A stretch of 15,008 bases of DNA from Akkermansia sp. (GTDB taxonomy: Bacteria > Verrucomicrobiota > Verrucomicrobiia > Verrucomicrobiales > Akkermansiaceae). Made by a program: the position numbers and the translations under genes. Where the stretch lies: positions 1-15,008 of the forward strand of contig JAIFNK010000294.1 in the NCBI GenBank assembly GCA_020047775.1, given 5' to 3'. The notes beneath the pieces are model-generated. The model was not told where the DNA came from. It saw only the letters and a list, made by a program, of their open reading frames with translations, and did no database searches. Positions 1 to 7,305 of this stretch are shown piece after piece. The first letter of the stretch is position 1. Each line of letters starts with the position of its first letter.

Positions 1-1
1 C

Positions 2-1744
2 CACGCATGGTCGGATAGACTCGGGTGGTTCGGCCGGCGATTTCCCGGCCACGAGGCTTTGATCCTCCCGCGCGTCCGGCAGGTCGGGATTTGGAAATCG
101 GCGGTCGAGTCGCAGTTCGCGCCAGCCCAGCGGGACGCCGCGGCCTTCGCCACCATTGCGGGCTGGTTCGACAAGGCCAGCGGCTTGATCGCCGAAAAAC
201 CGAAACTACGCACCAAGGAGGACTATGAAACCTGGCGGAAGGCGATTGACGGACTTCAGGCACAGGGCCCGGAACTCGCGAAAACCCCGCTTCATCCGCC
301 GCCAGCCGGACAAGTGCTCGCCGTTTCCGTTAGGGGGTTGGTCGCCAAGCCGGGAGTGATCACCGCCGACTCCGCGATGACCTTGCGCCAGTCGATCGAC
401 AAGGCGGGCGGCCCGCACCCGTTCGGCTCGCTGGACGACGTCGTTCTTTATCGGAATGCCGGCAAGACCGTCTATAACACGCTCAGCGATCAATTTCAGG
501 ACATCCCCTTGTTTCCCGGCGACATGGTGGTCGTCGGACAACAAAACCCTCCCTGGGAATCGAATATGGATCCCTTCGCCGAAGCGTCACCGCCACGGGA
601 TGCGCGAAAGGAAGCACCGGTCCGCGAACAGGGAGATTTGTGGATCAAGCCTTCCGCCGGGCGCGCGCCGGTTTCCAATCTTGGTGGTGGTGGTGGCGAC
701 ACTCCGCAAGGCCCCGCGGCGTTCCCCGTCACCCCGGCCACGCCCACCGCGATCCGGCCGTATTCCCCGGCGCCCCGGAACCGGTTAGGCAATCACTCCG
801 CCACTCTCAAGCCGGGGCGGATCGAAGGCACGGCTTCCGGTGGCTCCACGGTGAAGGACGCAGACGCCTCCGGTGGCGGCACGCCGGACTTCGCTTTGTT
901 TGAAAAGGCGCTCGCTGCCGGCCTTGAGCCGCAAACCGCCTATCGGAACCTGAAGTCCGGCGGCATCTATCAGGACCGGTTTTATGTGGAAGCCGCCCGC
1001 CTGCTTTCCGCCAAACAGCAACCTGCCCTCGCCCGGCGGGTGCTGTCGAACATCGTCGAGTTGAGGCCCGGTGATCTGTCCGCGGTCCGCGCCTACGCGT
1101 TCTGGCTGGCGGAGTTCGGGCAGACGGAGGAAGCGGCATTGGTGCTCGGCCCGCTGTGTGAAGACGGCTCGGCCACGCTTCCGCCGCGATTGGATCTGGC
1201 ATCGATCCACGCCTCTGTCGGGAATACGGCGGCGGCGGCCAGGATTCTGTTTCCCGCCTTGAAGGATATCCAGTCAGGCGAATCCGGCAGCCTGGCCGCC
1301 ATCGCGCTGACCGAATATAACAGGCTTTACAGCGCCCCCGGCGGGCGCGCCACCGCGCACCCGCTGGCCTCGCACGCGGACAGTTATGACAAGAACCTCG
1401 CCGCGGATATCCGCATCGTCGCAACCTCCACGGGCGACGGGAATTCACTGCGTTTCCAGGTCAGGGAGCCGGGTGGTGCCGGGTGTTCGAGCGCGGACTT
1501 CTCCAGTCCGTCTGGCGGCCGTGTCAGCGCGTCCGGCGGCAGGCGGGAATACATGATCCGCCATGCGGTGCCGGGGATCTATCAGATTTCCTGCGGCTCC
1601 GACCACCCGGTCACTGTCCGCCTCGTGCTGCATACCCGCTGGGGGCATCCGGACCAGGAATCGAAGGTGGTGACACTGTTGTTGGACAGCGGGGGGATAC
1701 AACAAGCCGGCGGGATCGAGTTCGGGTTTTCACCTGGAGAATGA
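2..1744 (+). CDS. SLBB / TPR-like / DUF2135 composite envelope protein (5' partial)
   Basis: The reading frame is open from the left edge, so the true start lies outside the window; the TTG at 59 has no convincing ribosome site and I do not treat it as the start. Codons from about 300 to 540 encode an SLBB-type domain: VSVRGLVAKPGV, then a leucine-rich helix with KAGG, a VVLYR strand and a closing LFPGDMVVV. SLBB domains are typical of polysaccharide-export and surface proteins. A proline/glycine-rich low-complexity linker follows (about 560-870), then TPR-like helical pairs (about 960-1330, including FYVEAARLL and ARRVLSNIVEL). The C-terminal beta domain resembles DUF2135 (ADIRIVATS, VREPGG, SGGRVS, PGIYQISC), as found at the end of TPR/VIT-type proteins. 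An extracytoplasmic role in the envelope is inferred; no signal peptide is visible because the N-terminus is missing. The stop overlaps the next start by ATGA (1741-1744), suggesting translational coupling. Confidence 0.8.
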   Translation, partial: HAWSDRLGWFGRRFPGHEALILPRVRQVGIWKSAVESQFAPAQRDAAAFATIAGWFDKASGLIAEKPKLRTKEDYETWRKAIDGLQAQGPELAKTPLHPPPAGQVLAVSVRGLVAKPGVITADSAMTLRQSIDKAGGPHPFGSLDDVVLYRNAGKTVYNTLSDQFQDIPLFPGDMVVVGQQNPPWESNMDPFAEASPPRDARKEAPVREQGDLWIKPSAGRAPVSNLGGGGGDTPQGPAAFPVTPATPTAIRPYSPAPRNRLGNHSATLKPGRIEGTASGGSTVKDADASGGGTPDFALFEKALAAGLEPQTAYRNLKSGGIYQDRFYVEAARLLSAKQQPALARRVLSNIVELRPGDLSAVRAYAFWLAEFGQTEEAALVLGPLCEDGSATLPPRLDLASIHASVGNTAAAARILFPALKDIQSGESGSLAAIALTEYNRLYSAPGGRATAHPLASHADSYDKNLAADIRIVATSTGDGNSLRFQVREPGGAGCSSADFSSPSGGRVSASGGRREYMIRHAVPGIYQISCGSDHPVTVRLVLHTRWGHPDQESKVVTLLLDSGGIQQAGGIEFGFSPGE

Positions 1745-2889
1745 TGTCGCCGGAAGGATTCGTTTTTTCATGCGGAGGATTTGTGCACACTCCGTCCGTG
1801 CGCGGATGGTTGAGAGGATTGTGGGTGATGGTCGTTCTGCTGGTTCCGGCGGGCGGGCATGTGGTGACGCAGATTTTCGGCGAGTGGAAACCGTCGGAAA
1901 CCTTGGAGATCGAGGTTCTGTTTGACGCGGGCTACGCGGTGCCGGAGTGGCGGGGCGACGCACAGGCGGAAGCGCCGCGGCGCGAGTGGCTGGCGGGCAT
2001 GGGTGCGGCCGGTTGGCGGCCGCTGCGCCTGGAGGCGGAGCGCTACCTGCGCGAATGCCTGCGGGTGAAATCCAACGGTGAATGGATGAAGTGGCGGGCG
2101 GATTTTCCCGACTTCGCGGCGGATCCTCCGGATTTCCCGGTGCTGCTGAATGATGGCGCGTATTTCCGGATGCGGGTCACGGGAGAAATGGCTCTGGCAA
2201 GCGGGGCGGAAGTTTTCTGGAGTGAGGGTGCCCGGCCCGCGCTGGTGCTGCGGCTGCCGGGGGCTAACGGGAGCTATCTCACGCTTGCGCCGGGCGGGTC
2301 GCTGGTGTTGCCGGTGGAGGGGAGGGCGAGCGGCCGGGCGTCATGGATCGAGTCGTTCCGACAGGGTTTTCTGCATGTGCTGCCGTTCGGCCTGGACCAT
2401 GTCTTGTTCATCATGGGTTTGTTTTTCTATCGGCGCGAGTGGCGGCCGCTGGTCTGGCAGTCGCTGGCATTCACCCTCGCCCACTCGGTGACATTGGGGC
2501 TGGCGGCGGCGGGGATCGTGAGGGTTTCCGGTGCCTGGGTGGAGCCCGTGGTGGCGCTTAGCCTGGTGGTGGTGGCGTTGGAAAACCTGAGACCCGCAGC
2601 GGTGGGGCGGCAACGGGTGCGGTTAGGGGTGGTGTTCGGATTCGGGTTGATTCACGGCTTGGGATTCGCCGGAGCCCTCGCCGTGTGGCTGAAGCCGGGG
2701 GCGGGGTTTTTCACGGGTTTACTCTGCGCCAACCTCGGGGTGGAGGTGGCCCAGGTGCTGCTGTTGGCCACGGCGTGGTGCCTGACTGCTGGATGGCACC
2801 GCGGTGTGGTCTATCCGCGGGTGAGGTTCGCCGGGTGTCTGGGGATCGCGCTGACCGGCGCGTTCTGGGTGGCTCAGAGAATCGGCTGA
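1741..2889 (+). CDS. HupE/UreJ-2 family membrane protein
   Basis: This is a 382-residue protein with an N-terminal hydrophobic signal or anchor (about residues 25-45), a soluble domain of roughly 150 residues, and a C-terminal polytopic membrane domain (about 205-380). The membrane part carries the HupE/UreJ_2 signatures in order: FLHVLPFGLDHVLF (H212, D219-H220), FTLAHSVTLGLA (H248), VEPVVALSLVVVALEN (E281-N282), GLIHGLGFAGAL (H305) and NLGVEVAQ. Family members are linked to metal, often nickel or cobalt, handling; the substrate here is unknown and no hydrogenase or urease gene is visible. I chose the ATG at 1741, which overlaps the upstream stop. A GTG at 1783 with GGAGG at 1774-1778 is a serious alternative and leaves a more typical signal peptide. 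The gene ends 3 nt from a convergent gene, with no terminator between them. Confidence 0.85.
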   Translation: MMSPEGFVFSCGGFVHTPSVRGWLRGLWVMVVLLVPAGGHVVTQIFGEWKPSETLEIEVLFDAGYAVPEWRGDAQAEAPRREWLAGMGAAGWRPLRLEAERYLRECLRVKSNGEWMKWRADFPDFAADPPDFPVLLNDGAYFRMRVTGEMALASGAEVFWSEGARPALVLRLPGANGSYLTLAPGGSLVLPVEGRASGRASWIESFRQGFLHVLPFGLDHVLFIMGLFFYRREWRPLVWQSLAFTLAHSVTLGLAAAGIVRVSGAWVEPVVALSLVVVALENLRPAAVGRQRVRLGVVFGFGLIHGLGFAGALAVWLKPGAGFFTGLLCANLGVEVAQVLLLATAWCLTAGWHRGVVYPRVRFAGCLGIALTGAFWVAQRIG

Positions 2890-2892
2890 GGA

Positions 2893-4074
2893 TTACGGGG
2901 TGAAGGTGAAGTCCACCCCCTTGCGGCTCCATGCCTTGACGATGTCCGCCTCGAGCGCTTCGAAGGTGCGTCCGTCCAACAGCAGGGCGAGGGATTCCAC
3001 GCCGTCTTTGTCATCACGCAGCGCCTTGAGGTAGGCCTTGAGACGTTTGGCGTCGCCCTCGCCGTCGAGATAGAGGAAATAGGTGGTGATGAGCAGGCCG
3101 CAGCCGTAGTTGATCTGCGGTTGTTCGACGAAATCCGAGTAGTCCTGCAGCATGAATTTCTTCAGGGCGGGCAGCTTGATTTTCGTGCCGAGGGCGCGGC
3201 CGCCCATGTCCTTCGAGCCGTAGCCGGTGGCGTAATCGACCATATCCTTCAAATTTCCCCGCACGGCGTAGGAGCCGGCGCGGTAGGGGGTGACGGCGAC
3301 GAATTCGGCGATGCCCTCGCTGAACCAGCCCATCGGTCCCTTTTGGAAATAGTCGCGCGGTGTGAGTTGGTGGGTGAGTTCGTGGGGCAGGGTTTTGCTG
3401 CTCTTGTCCCGATCCAGCATGTAGCCGCTGCCGACGGGGCGCACGCCGAGGCTGGTGAGCGGCACCATGACCACGCCGCGCCCGCCGATGAAGACGCCGG
3501 CGCTGCTGGGCGGGCCGCCGGCTTTGACGTAGTCCTCGAACTGCTCGAACAACAGGATCTGGTGTTTTCCGTTCTCTACCATCCCGCCGTCGAGCGCGAG
3601 AGGCAGGCTGCGGCAGTAGAGGTGGGTGGCCTCGAACATCACCGCGAATCCCTTGACGACGGATTTGGCGAGCCTGACGTCGCAGAGGTAACGGTAGTTC
3701 GCGCTCTCGTAAATGAAGCGCTTTTTCCCGGCGTCCTCCTCCACGGTGTTGACCTCGGGATCTTCGCTGAACTTGATGCGCTCCGGCCATGGGGCGTCGA
3801 AATTCAGCGGGATTTTTTCGTTTGCCGTCGCTTTTCCGGGCGGCGGCGAGGTGATTTTGCCGCGGTTTTCCTCGACGTATTTGCCGTCGTCCGCCGAAAG
3901 TTTGGCGAGGGGAAAGGGGATTTCGCGGCCGTCGCCCAGCTTGAGAACCACGCTGTTCCCTTCGGCACGGAGGAGGGAGGCCTCGACCTTCCGGCCTTGG
4001 CTGTCCGTCCATGAGCGCGGCTCGAGCGCGAGTGCCAGACCGGTGATGCAGAGGAGAATCGAGAGCGAGCGCAC
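2893..4074 (-). CDS. Secreted SHD1-domain metalloprotease-like protein
   Basis: The 393-residue product begins with a short hydrophobic signal peptide (about residues 2-17, SILLCITGLALAL). An SHD1-like domain follows (about 18-68: RSWTDSQGRKVEA, LKLGDGREIPFPLAKLS), a small module common in Planctomycetes and Verrucomicrobia secreted proteins. The larger C-terminal region has a zinc-protease signature, HELTH at 231-235, with WFSEGIAEF after it; E253 is in the right place for the third gluzincin ligand. This suggests an extracytoplasmic peptidase, but the substrate is unknown. The start is a GTG at 4074 with no clear Shine-Dalgarno sequence; it is preferred because the signal peptide follows at once. 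It lies 152 nt downstream of nth on the same strand, with a possible terminator between, so it is probably transcribed separately. Long frames on the plus strand here are antisense shadows. Confidence 0.82.
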   Translation of the reverse strand: MRSLSILLCITGLALALEPRSWTDSQGRKVEASLLRAEGNSVVLKLGDGREIPFPLAKLSADDGKYVEENRGKITSPPPGKATANEKIPLNFDAPWPERIKFSEDPEVNTVEEDAGKKRFIYESANYRYLCDVRLAKSVVKGFAVMFEATHLYCRSLPLALDGGMVENGKHQILLFEQFEDYVKAGGPPSSAGVFIGGRGVVMVPLTSLGVRPVGSGYMLDRDKSSKTLPHELTHQLTPRDYFQKGPMGWFSEGIAEFVAVTPYRAGSYAVRGNLKDMVDYATGYGSKDMGGRALGTKIKLPALKKFMLQDYSDFVEQPQINYGCGLLITTYFLYLDGEGDAKRLKAYLKALRDDKDGVESLALLLDGRTFEALEADIVKAWSRKGVDFTFTP

Positions 4075-4160
4075 GGGTTTCAGGTGGGGATGAAGAAATT
4101 GAGGCCAACGGGATTGCCCGGTTCCGGACGAGCATTTTCGTGAAATGTGAGCGGCATTTT

Positions 4161-4215
4161 TAAAAAGGAAAGCACGGACCGCCGCCCCTGTCCGGCATTT
4201 TGGCGACGGGCGGTC
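4161..4215 (-). terminator. Possible terminator downstream of nth
   Basis: On the minus strand, just after the nth stop, GACCGCC and GGCGGTC (plus-strand 4177-4183 and 4209-4215) can pair as a 7-bp GC-rich stem with a long internal loop. The next 16 nt on the minus strand are T-rich, ending in CCTTTTT (plus-strand 4161-4167). The long loop makes this weaker than a textbook intrinsic terminator. It would separate nth from the metalloprotease gene. Confidence 0.4.
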
Positions 4216-4226
4216 GCTTGGACCGG

Positions 4227-4856
4227 TCAGGTGGTTTTCGCGAAAAGCTCGCGGCAGAGCAGGCAGCTTTTTCCATCACAGCCGCGGGCGGAGCAATGTT
4301 CGCGGCCGTAGAAGATGATTTGCAGGTGCAGGCGGTTCCAAGATTCCCTGGGGAAGAGCTTTTTGAGGTCGCGCTCGGTCTGAACGACGTTTTTGCCGGA
4401 GGTGAGTTTCCAGCGGGTGGCGAGGCGGTGGATGTGGGTATCCACCGGGAAGGCCGGCACGCCGAAGGCCTGCGCCATGACAACGGAAGCGGTTTTGTGG
4501 CCCACGCCGGGCAGTGCTTCCAGCGCTGCGAAGTCCTGGGGAACATTGCCGCCGTGTTGCTCAACGATGATTTTCGACAACTCGGAAATGGCGGCGGATT
4601 TCTTCGGGGACAGGCCACAGGGACGAATGATCGCCTGGATTTCCGGCACCGGCACGCGGATCATGGTGTGCGGATTGTCGGCAAGTTTGAAGAGCGCGGG
4701 AGTGACCTGGTTGACGCGGACATCGGTGCACTGGGCTGACAGAAGGACGGCGACGAGCAGGGTGTAGGCGTCCTTGTGATCCAGCGGAACCGGTGTCTCC
4801 GGATAGAGTTCCTCAAGCCGGTTTCTGACATGATCCGCGCGCTGTTGCTTGAGCAT
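4227..4856 (-). CDS. nth: Endonuclease III (DNA glycosylase / AP lyase)
   Basis: This base-excision-repair enzyme removes oxidised pyrimidines and nicks abasic sites. From the ATG at 4856 it is 209 residues, close to the 211 of E. coli Nth. The helix-hairpin-helix LPGVGHKTASVV carries the catalytic lysine at K121, and VDTHIHR carries the catalytic aspartate at D139, each one residue off E. coli K120 and D138, which supports this start. LLSAQCTD near residue 39 is also a family hallmark. The C-terminus has four cysteines (C188, C193, C198, C201) spaced C-x4-C-x4-C-x2-C, unlike the classical C-x6-C-x2-C-x5-C iron-sulfur motif. An in-frame ATG at 4895 would add 13 residues. The frame stays open up to 5282 but the extra part has no Nth similarity and overlaps the divergent gene, so I exclude it. 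Confidence 0.95.
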   Translation of the reverse strand: MLKQQRADHVRNRLEELYPETPVPLDHKDAYTLLVAVLLSAQCTDVRVNQVTPALFKLADNPHTMIRVPVPEIQAIIRPCGLSPKKSAAISELSKIIVEQHGGNVPQDFAALEALPGVGHKTASVVMAQAFGVPAFPVDTHIHRLATRWKLTSGKNVVQTERDLKKLFPRESWNRLHLQIIFYGREHCSARGCDGKSCLLCRELFAKTT

Positions 4857-4910
4857 GCGGCGAGTTTCCGGAGGTTGTGGGAAATTGCAAGTCATTGGGC
4901 GCGAACCTGC

Positions 4911-4974
4911 CGGCTGACCGGTTTGATCGTCCTTTTTGGTCAGGGATTCGACATCCGTCGATTTCGGCTGACCG
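4911..4974. promoter_or_regulatory. Repeated CTGACC/GGTCAG elements in the divergent intergenic region
   Basis: Between nth and the polysaccharide gene, the 10-mer CGGCTGACCG occurs at 4911-4920 and again at 4965-4974. Between the copies lies GGTCAG (4938-4943), the inverse of the CTGACC core. A small dyad, TCGAC-ATCC-GTCGA, sits at 4948-4961. The arrangement could be an operator cluster for one or both divergent genes, but short GC-rich repeats of this size can also arise by chance. No bound regulator can be named. Confidence 0.25.
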
Positions 4975-5030
4975 CGATCCGGTCCATCCAATCCCGGTGC
5001 CGGGGCGGCGGGGGTACCGGTAATGATGGC

Positions 5031-5060
5031 TTTACAAAAAGTAGCCTTCACCCCTATGTT
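5031..5060 (+). promoter_or_regulatory. Sigma70-like promoter candidate for the polysaccharide operon
   Basis: TTTACA at 5031-5036 and TATGTT at 5055-5060 are separated by 18 nt and resemble -35 and -10 elements. They lie 55 nt upstream of the ATG at 5116, in a locally AT-richer stretch. This fits a promoter for the WbsX-RgpF gene and the glycosyltransferase after it. It is a match by eye; sigma-factor preferences of this organism are unknown. Confidence 0.35.
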
Positions 5061-5115
5061 TTCAGCCTCGCTGGGCGCTGACGCCGTTTCATGAAGTAGT
5101 AAAATCAAACACAAG

Positions 5116-7302
5116 ATGAGAAATTCTAGCCGGACCTTGGAGACATCCGGGAACGAATCCAAAAGTTCGTTTTTCAGTGGCCTCCTTGGTCGGCTGCGGG
5201 ATCCGGGTGACGGGTCAGAAAAGGTCCATCTGCTCAAGCGGCTGGAAAGGGGTCTGCGCAAGCGGCGTGGCGGCTTGTTCAAGAAGCTCTTCCGAAAAAA
5301 ATCCTTCAGAATTCTCCGGGGTGGTTCCTCGGGTGGTGCGTTCCGGAAATACGCGCATATCCTTCATGAAACCTCGCAGTCGAAGCCGGACCTGAAGTCG
5401 GGCTATCTGGGCCGGACAGGCTTTCCCCTGGACTCCGGAAAACTCGGCGTCCGCACGATTGCCTTCTACCTGCCGCAGTTCCACCCGATCCCCGAGAACG
5501 ACTTGTGGTGGGGCAAGGGCTTCACGGAATGGACGAATGTCACCCGTGCGTTTCCCCAGTTTATCGGTCACTATCAGCCCAGGCTTCCGGGGGATCTGGG
5601 GTTCTACGATTTGCGGGTGCCGGAGATCATGCGCGAGCAGGCGGAGATGGCAAAGGATTACGGAATCCATGGCTTTTGTTTTCACCACTACTGGTTCGGT
5701 GGCCAGCGGCTTCTTGAAATGCCGGTTCGGAGCCTGCTTCTCAACCCGGACATCGATATTGATTTCTGCCTTTGTTGGGCGAATGAAAACTGGTCAAGGC
5801 GCTGGGACGGCTCGGAGAGCGACATCCTCATGGCGCAGAACCACTCGCCGGAGGACGACATCGCGTTCATCGACGACCTGATCCCGTCGTTCAAGGACAA
5901 GCGCTACATCCGGGTGGATGGCAAGCCGCTGTTGATTGTCTATCGGGCGACACTGCTGCCGGACATCGCCGCGACGGCGGCACGCTGGAGAGCGCGGGTC
6001 CGCGAGCACGGCATCGACGACCTCTATCTGGTCGCCGCGAAATCCTTCGATGTGGGGAATCCCCGGACTTTCGGATTCGACGCAGGTGTCGAGTTCCCCC
6101 CGCACCAGGCGACCGGGGTGAAGTCGGTGAATGACCGCTATCAGATCATCAACCCGGATTTCAATGGCAAGATCTTCGAATACGCGGACCTGGCGTCGAA
6201 ATATGCAAACTTGGATCCCGCGGAATTTACCTGCCACAAGACCGTGACGCCCTCGTGGGACAACTGCGCCCGCAAGCTCGGCAACGCCCATACCTTCGTC
6301 AACAGCTCCCCTGAGAACTACGCGCGGTGGCTGGACGAGGCGCTGGAAGTCACGATGCGCCGGCCGCGTGACGAGCGTCTTCTGTTCATCAACGCCTGGA
6401 ATGAATGGGGAGAGGGTGCCTATCTCGAGCCCGACCGGCGGTTCGGCTATTCCTACCTGAATGCAACTGCCAGCGTCCTGTCCCGGACCTATGAGGATCC
6501 TGAGGGGGATGCCTTCATCGCCCGCCATAACGAGGGGTTCCTGAAATCCGGCGACACCGCTGTTATTCTCCACTTGTATTACGCGGATCTGCTACCGGAA
6601 CTTCTATCCGGATACCTGCCCGGAGTGATGGAGGCGGACTATTTCATCTCGGTAAGGTATGACGCGCCGCTCTCCCTGCTGGAGGAGATCGCCGCCACTT
6701 TTCCCAATTCCCATCTCATCCGGACCGGCCACCGCGGCCGCGACATGCATCCGTTTCTTGTCGCCCTGGAGCGTCTTGCGCACTACGGCTACGCCACCGC
6801 GTGCAAGCTGCACACCAAAAAGTCCCCGCAATTCAAGGACGGCCACTTATGGCGGAACTGCCTGATGGACAGCCTCGTCGGCGGCAAGGACTCGCTCGAA
6901 AAAGCCCGGACCGCCTTCGCCGCGGATCCGGCCACGGGTGTTCTGATTCCGCGGGGATCGGTCCTGGACCTGTCGGAACGGGATTCCCATGTGGACAACG
7001 TCGTGTGGCTGGACCGCATGCTCGCCAAAATGGGTTGCTCGCGCCACTCGGGTAAATACGCGTTCAAGTTTCCGACCGGATCCATGTTCTGGTTCCGGGT
7101 GGACGCTTTGCGCGGTCTGATGGACCTCGGCATCGGGGCCGGCGACTTCGCCCCGGAGACGGGTCAGTTAGACGGCACCCTGGCGCACACGCTGGAGCGG
7201 CTCATTCTACTGGCGGCGGCGGAGCGGGGATTTCATTTCAGGGAAATCGATATGAGCGATCCCGGGCAGAAGTCATTCCTGTCCGCACCCCGGCTGCCCT
7301 GA
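5116..7302 (+). CDS. WbsX (GH99-like) and RgpF rhamnan-synthesis fusion protein
   Basis: This 728-residue protein is probably used in surface polysaccharide synthesis (O-antigen, capsule or rhamnan type). The first 110 residues form a basic, low-complexity lead with LRKRRGG and FKKLFRKK. Residues about 112-457 match the WbsX-type domain: IAFYLPQFHPIPEND, GKGFTEWTNV, HHYWFGGQRLL and CWANENWSRRWDG. NAWNEWGEGAYLEPD recalls the WNEWxEG..EP region that carries the acidic active-site residues in GH99 enzymes. Residues about 478-720 resemble the RgpF family (VILHLYYADLL, CKLHTKKSPQ, FPTGSMFWFRVDAL), which acts in rhamnose-glucose polysaccharide assembly. No transmembrane segment is evident, so a cytoplasmic location is inferred. 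The ATG at 5116 has no clear Shine-Dalgarno sequence and a start further into the basic lead is possible. The stop is 3 nt before the next gene, so the two are probably one operon. Confidence 0.85.
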   Translation: MRNSSRTLETSGNESKSSFFSGLLGRLRDPGDGSEKVHLLKRLERGLRKRRGGLFKKLFRKKSFRILRGGSSGGAFRKYAHILHETSQSKPDLKSGYLGRTGFPLDSGKLGVRTIAFYLPQFHPIPENDLWWGKGFTEWTNVTRAFPQFIGHYQPRLPGDLGFYDLRVPEIMREQAEMAKDYGIHGFCFHHYWFGGQRLLEMPVRSLLLNPDIDIDFCLCWANENWSRRWDGSESDILMAQNHSPEDDIAFIDDLIPSFKDKRYIRVDGKPLLIVYRATLLPDIAATAARWRARVREHGIDDLYLVAAKSFDVGNPRTFGFDAGVEFPPHQATGVKSVNDRYQIINPDFNGKIFEYADLASKYANLDPAEFTCHKTVTPSWDNCARKLGNAHTFVNSSPENYARWLDEALEVTMRRPRDERLLFINAWNEWGEGAYLEPDRRFGYSYLNATASVLSRTYEDPEGDAFIARHNEGFLKSGDTAVILHLYYADLLPELLSGYLPGVMEADYFISVRYDAPLSLLEEIAATFPNSHLIRTGHRGRDMHPFLVALERLAHYGYATACKLHTKKSPQFKDGHLWRNCLMDSLVGGKDSLEKARTAFAADPATGVLIPRGSVLDLSERDSHVDNVVWLDRMLAKMGCSRHSGKYAFKFPTGSMFWFRVDALRGLMDLGIGAGDFAPETGQLDGTLAHTLERLILLAAAERGFHFREIDMSDPGQKSFLSAPRLP

Positions 7303-7305
7303 TTC

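Noticed and set aside
683..697. GGT trinucleotide run in the SLBB protein as a phase-variable tract
   Set aside because: It is short and a multiple of three, so changes would only alter a glycine linker and not switch the gene off.
807..1448. Minus-strand open frame (213 codons) opposite the TPR region
   Set aside because: Arginine-rich product with no motifs; the plus-strand frame has clear TPR and DUF2135 features.
3121..4014. Long plus-strand open frame (297 codons) opposite the metalloprotease gene
   Set aside because: Its product has no recognisable motif and it mirrors a gene with a signal peptide, SHD1 and HELTH motif; GC-rich antisense frames often stay open.
3014..4135. Second minus-strand frame (373 codons) over the same region
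   Set aside because: The product is arginine/proline-rich without domains, typical of an out-of-frame reading of a GC-rich gene.
4857..5282. 5' extension of the nth frame up to 5282
   Set aside because: The added residues lack Nth similarity and overlap the start of the divergent polysaccharide gene; length and active-site numbering support the start at 4856.
5794..6573. Minus-strand open frame (259 codons) opposite the WbsX domain
   Set aside because: No recognisable motif; the plus strand has strong WbsX conservation over the whole stretch.
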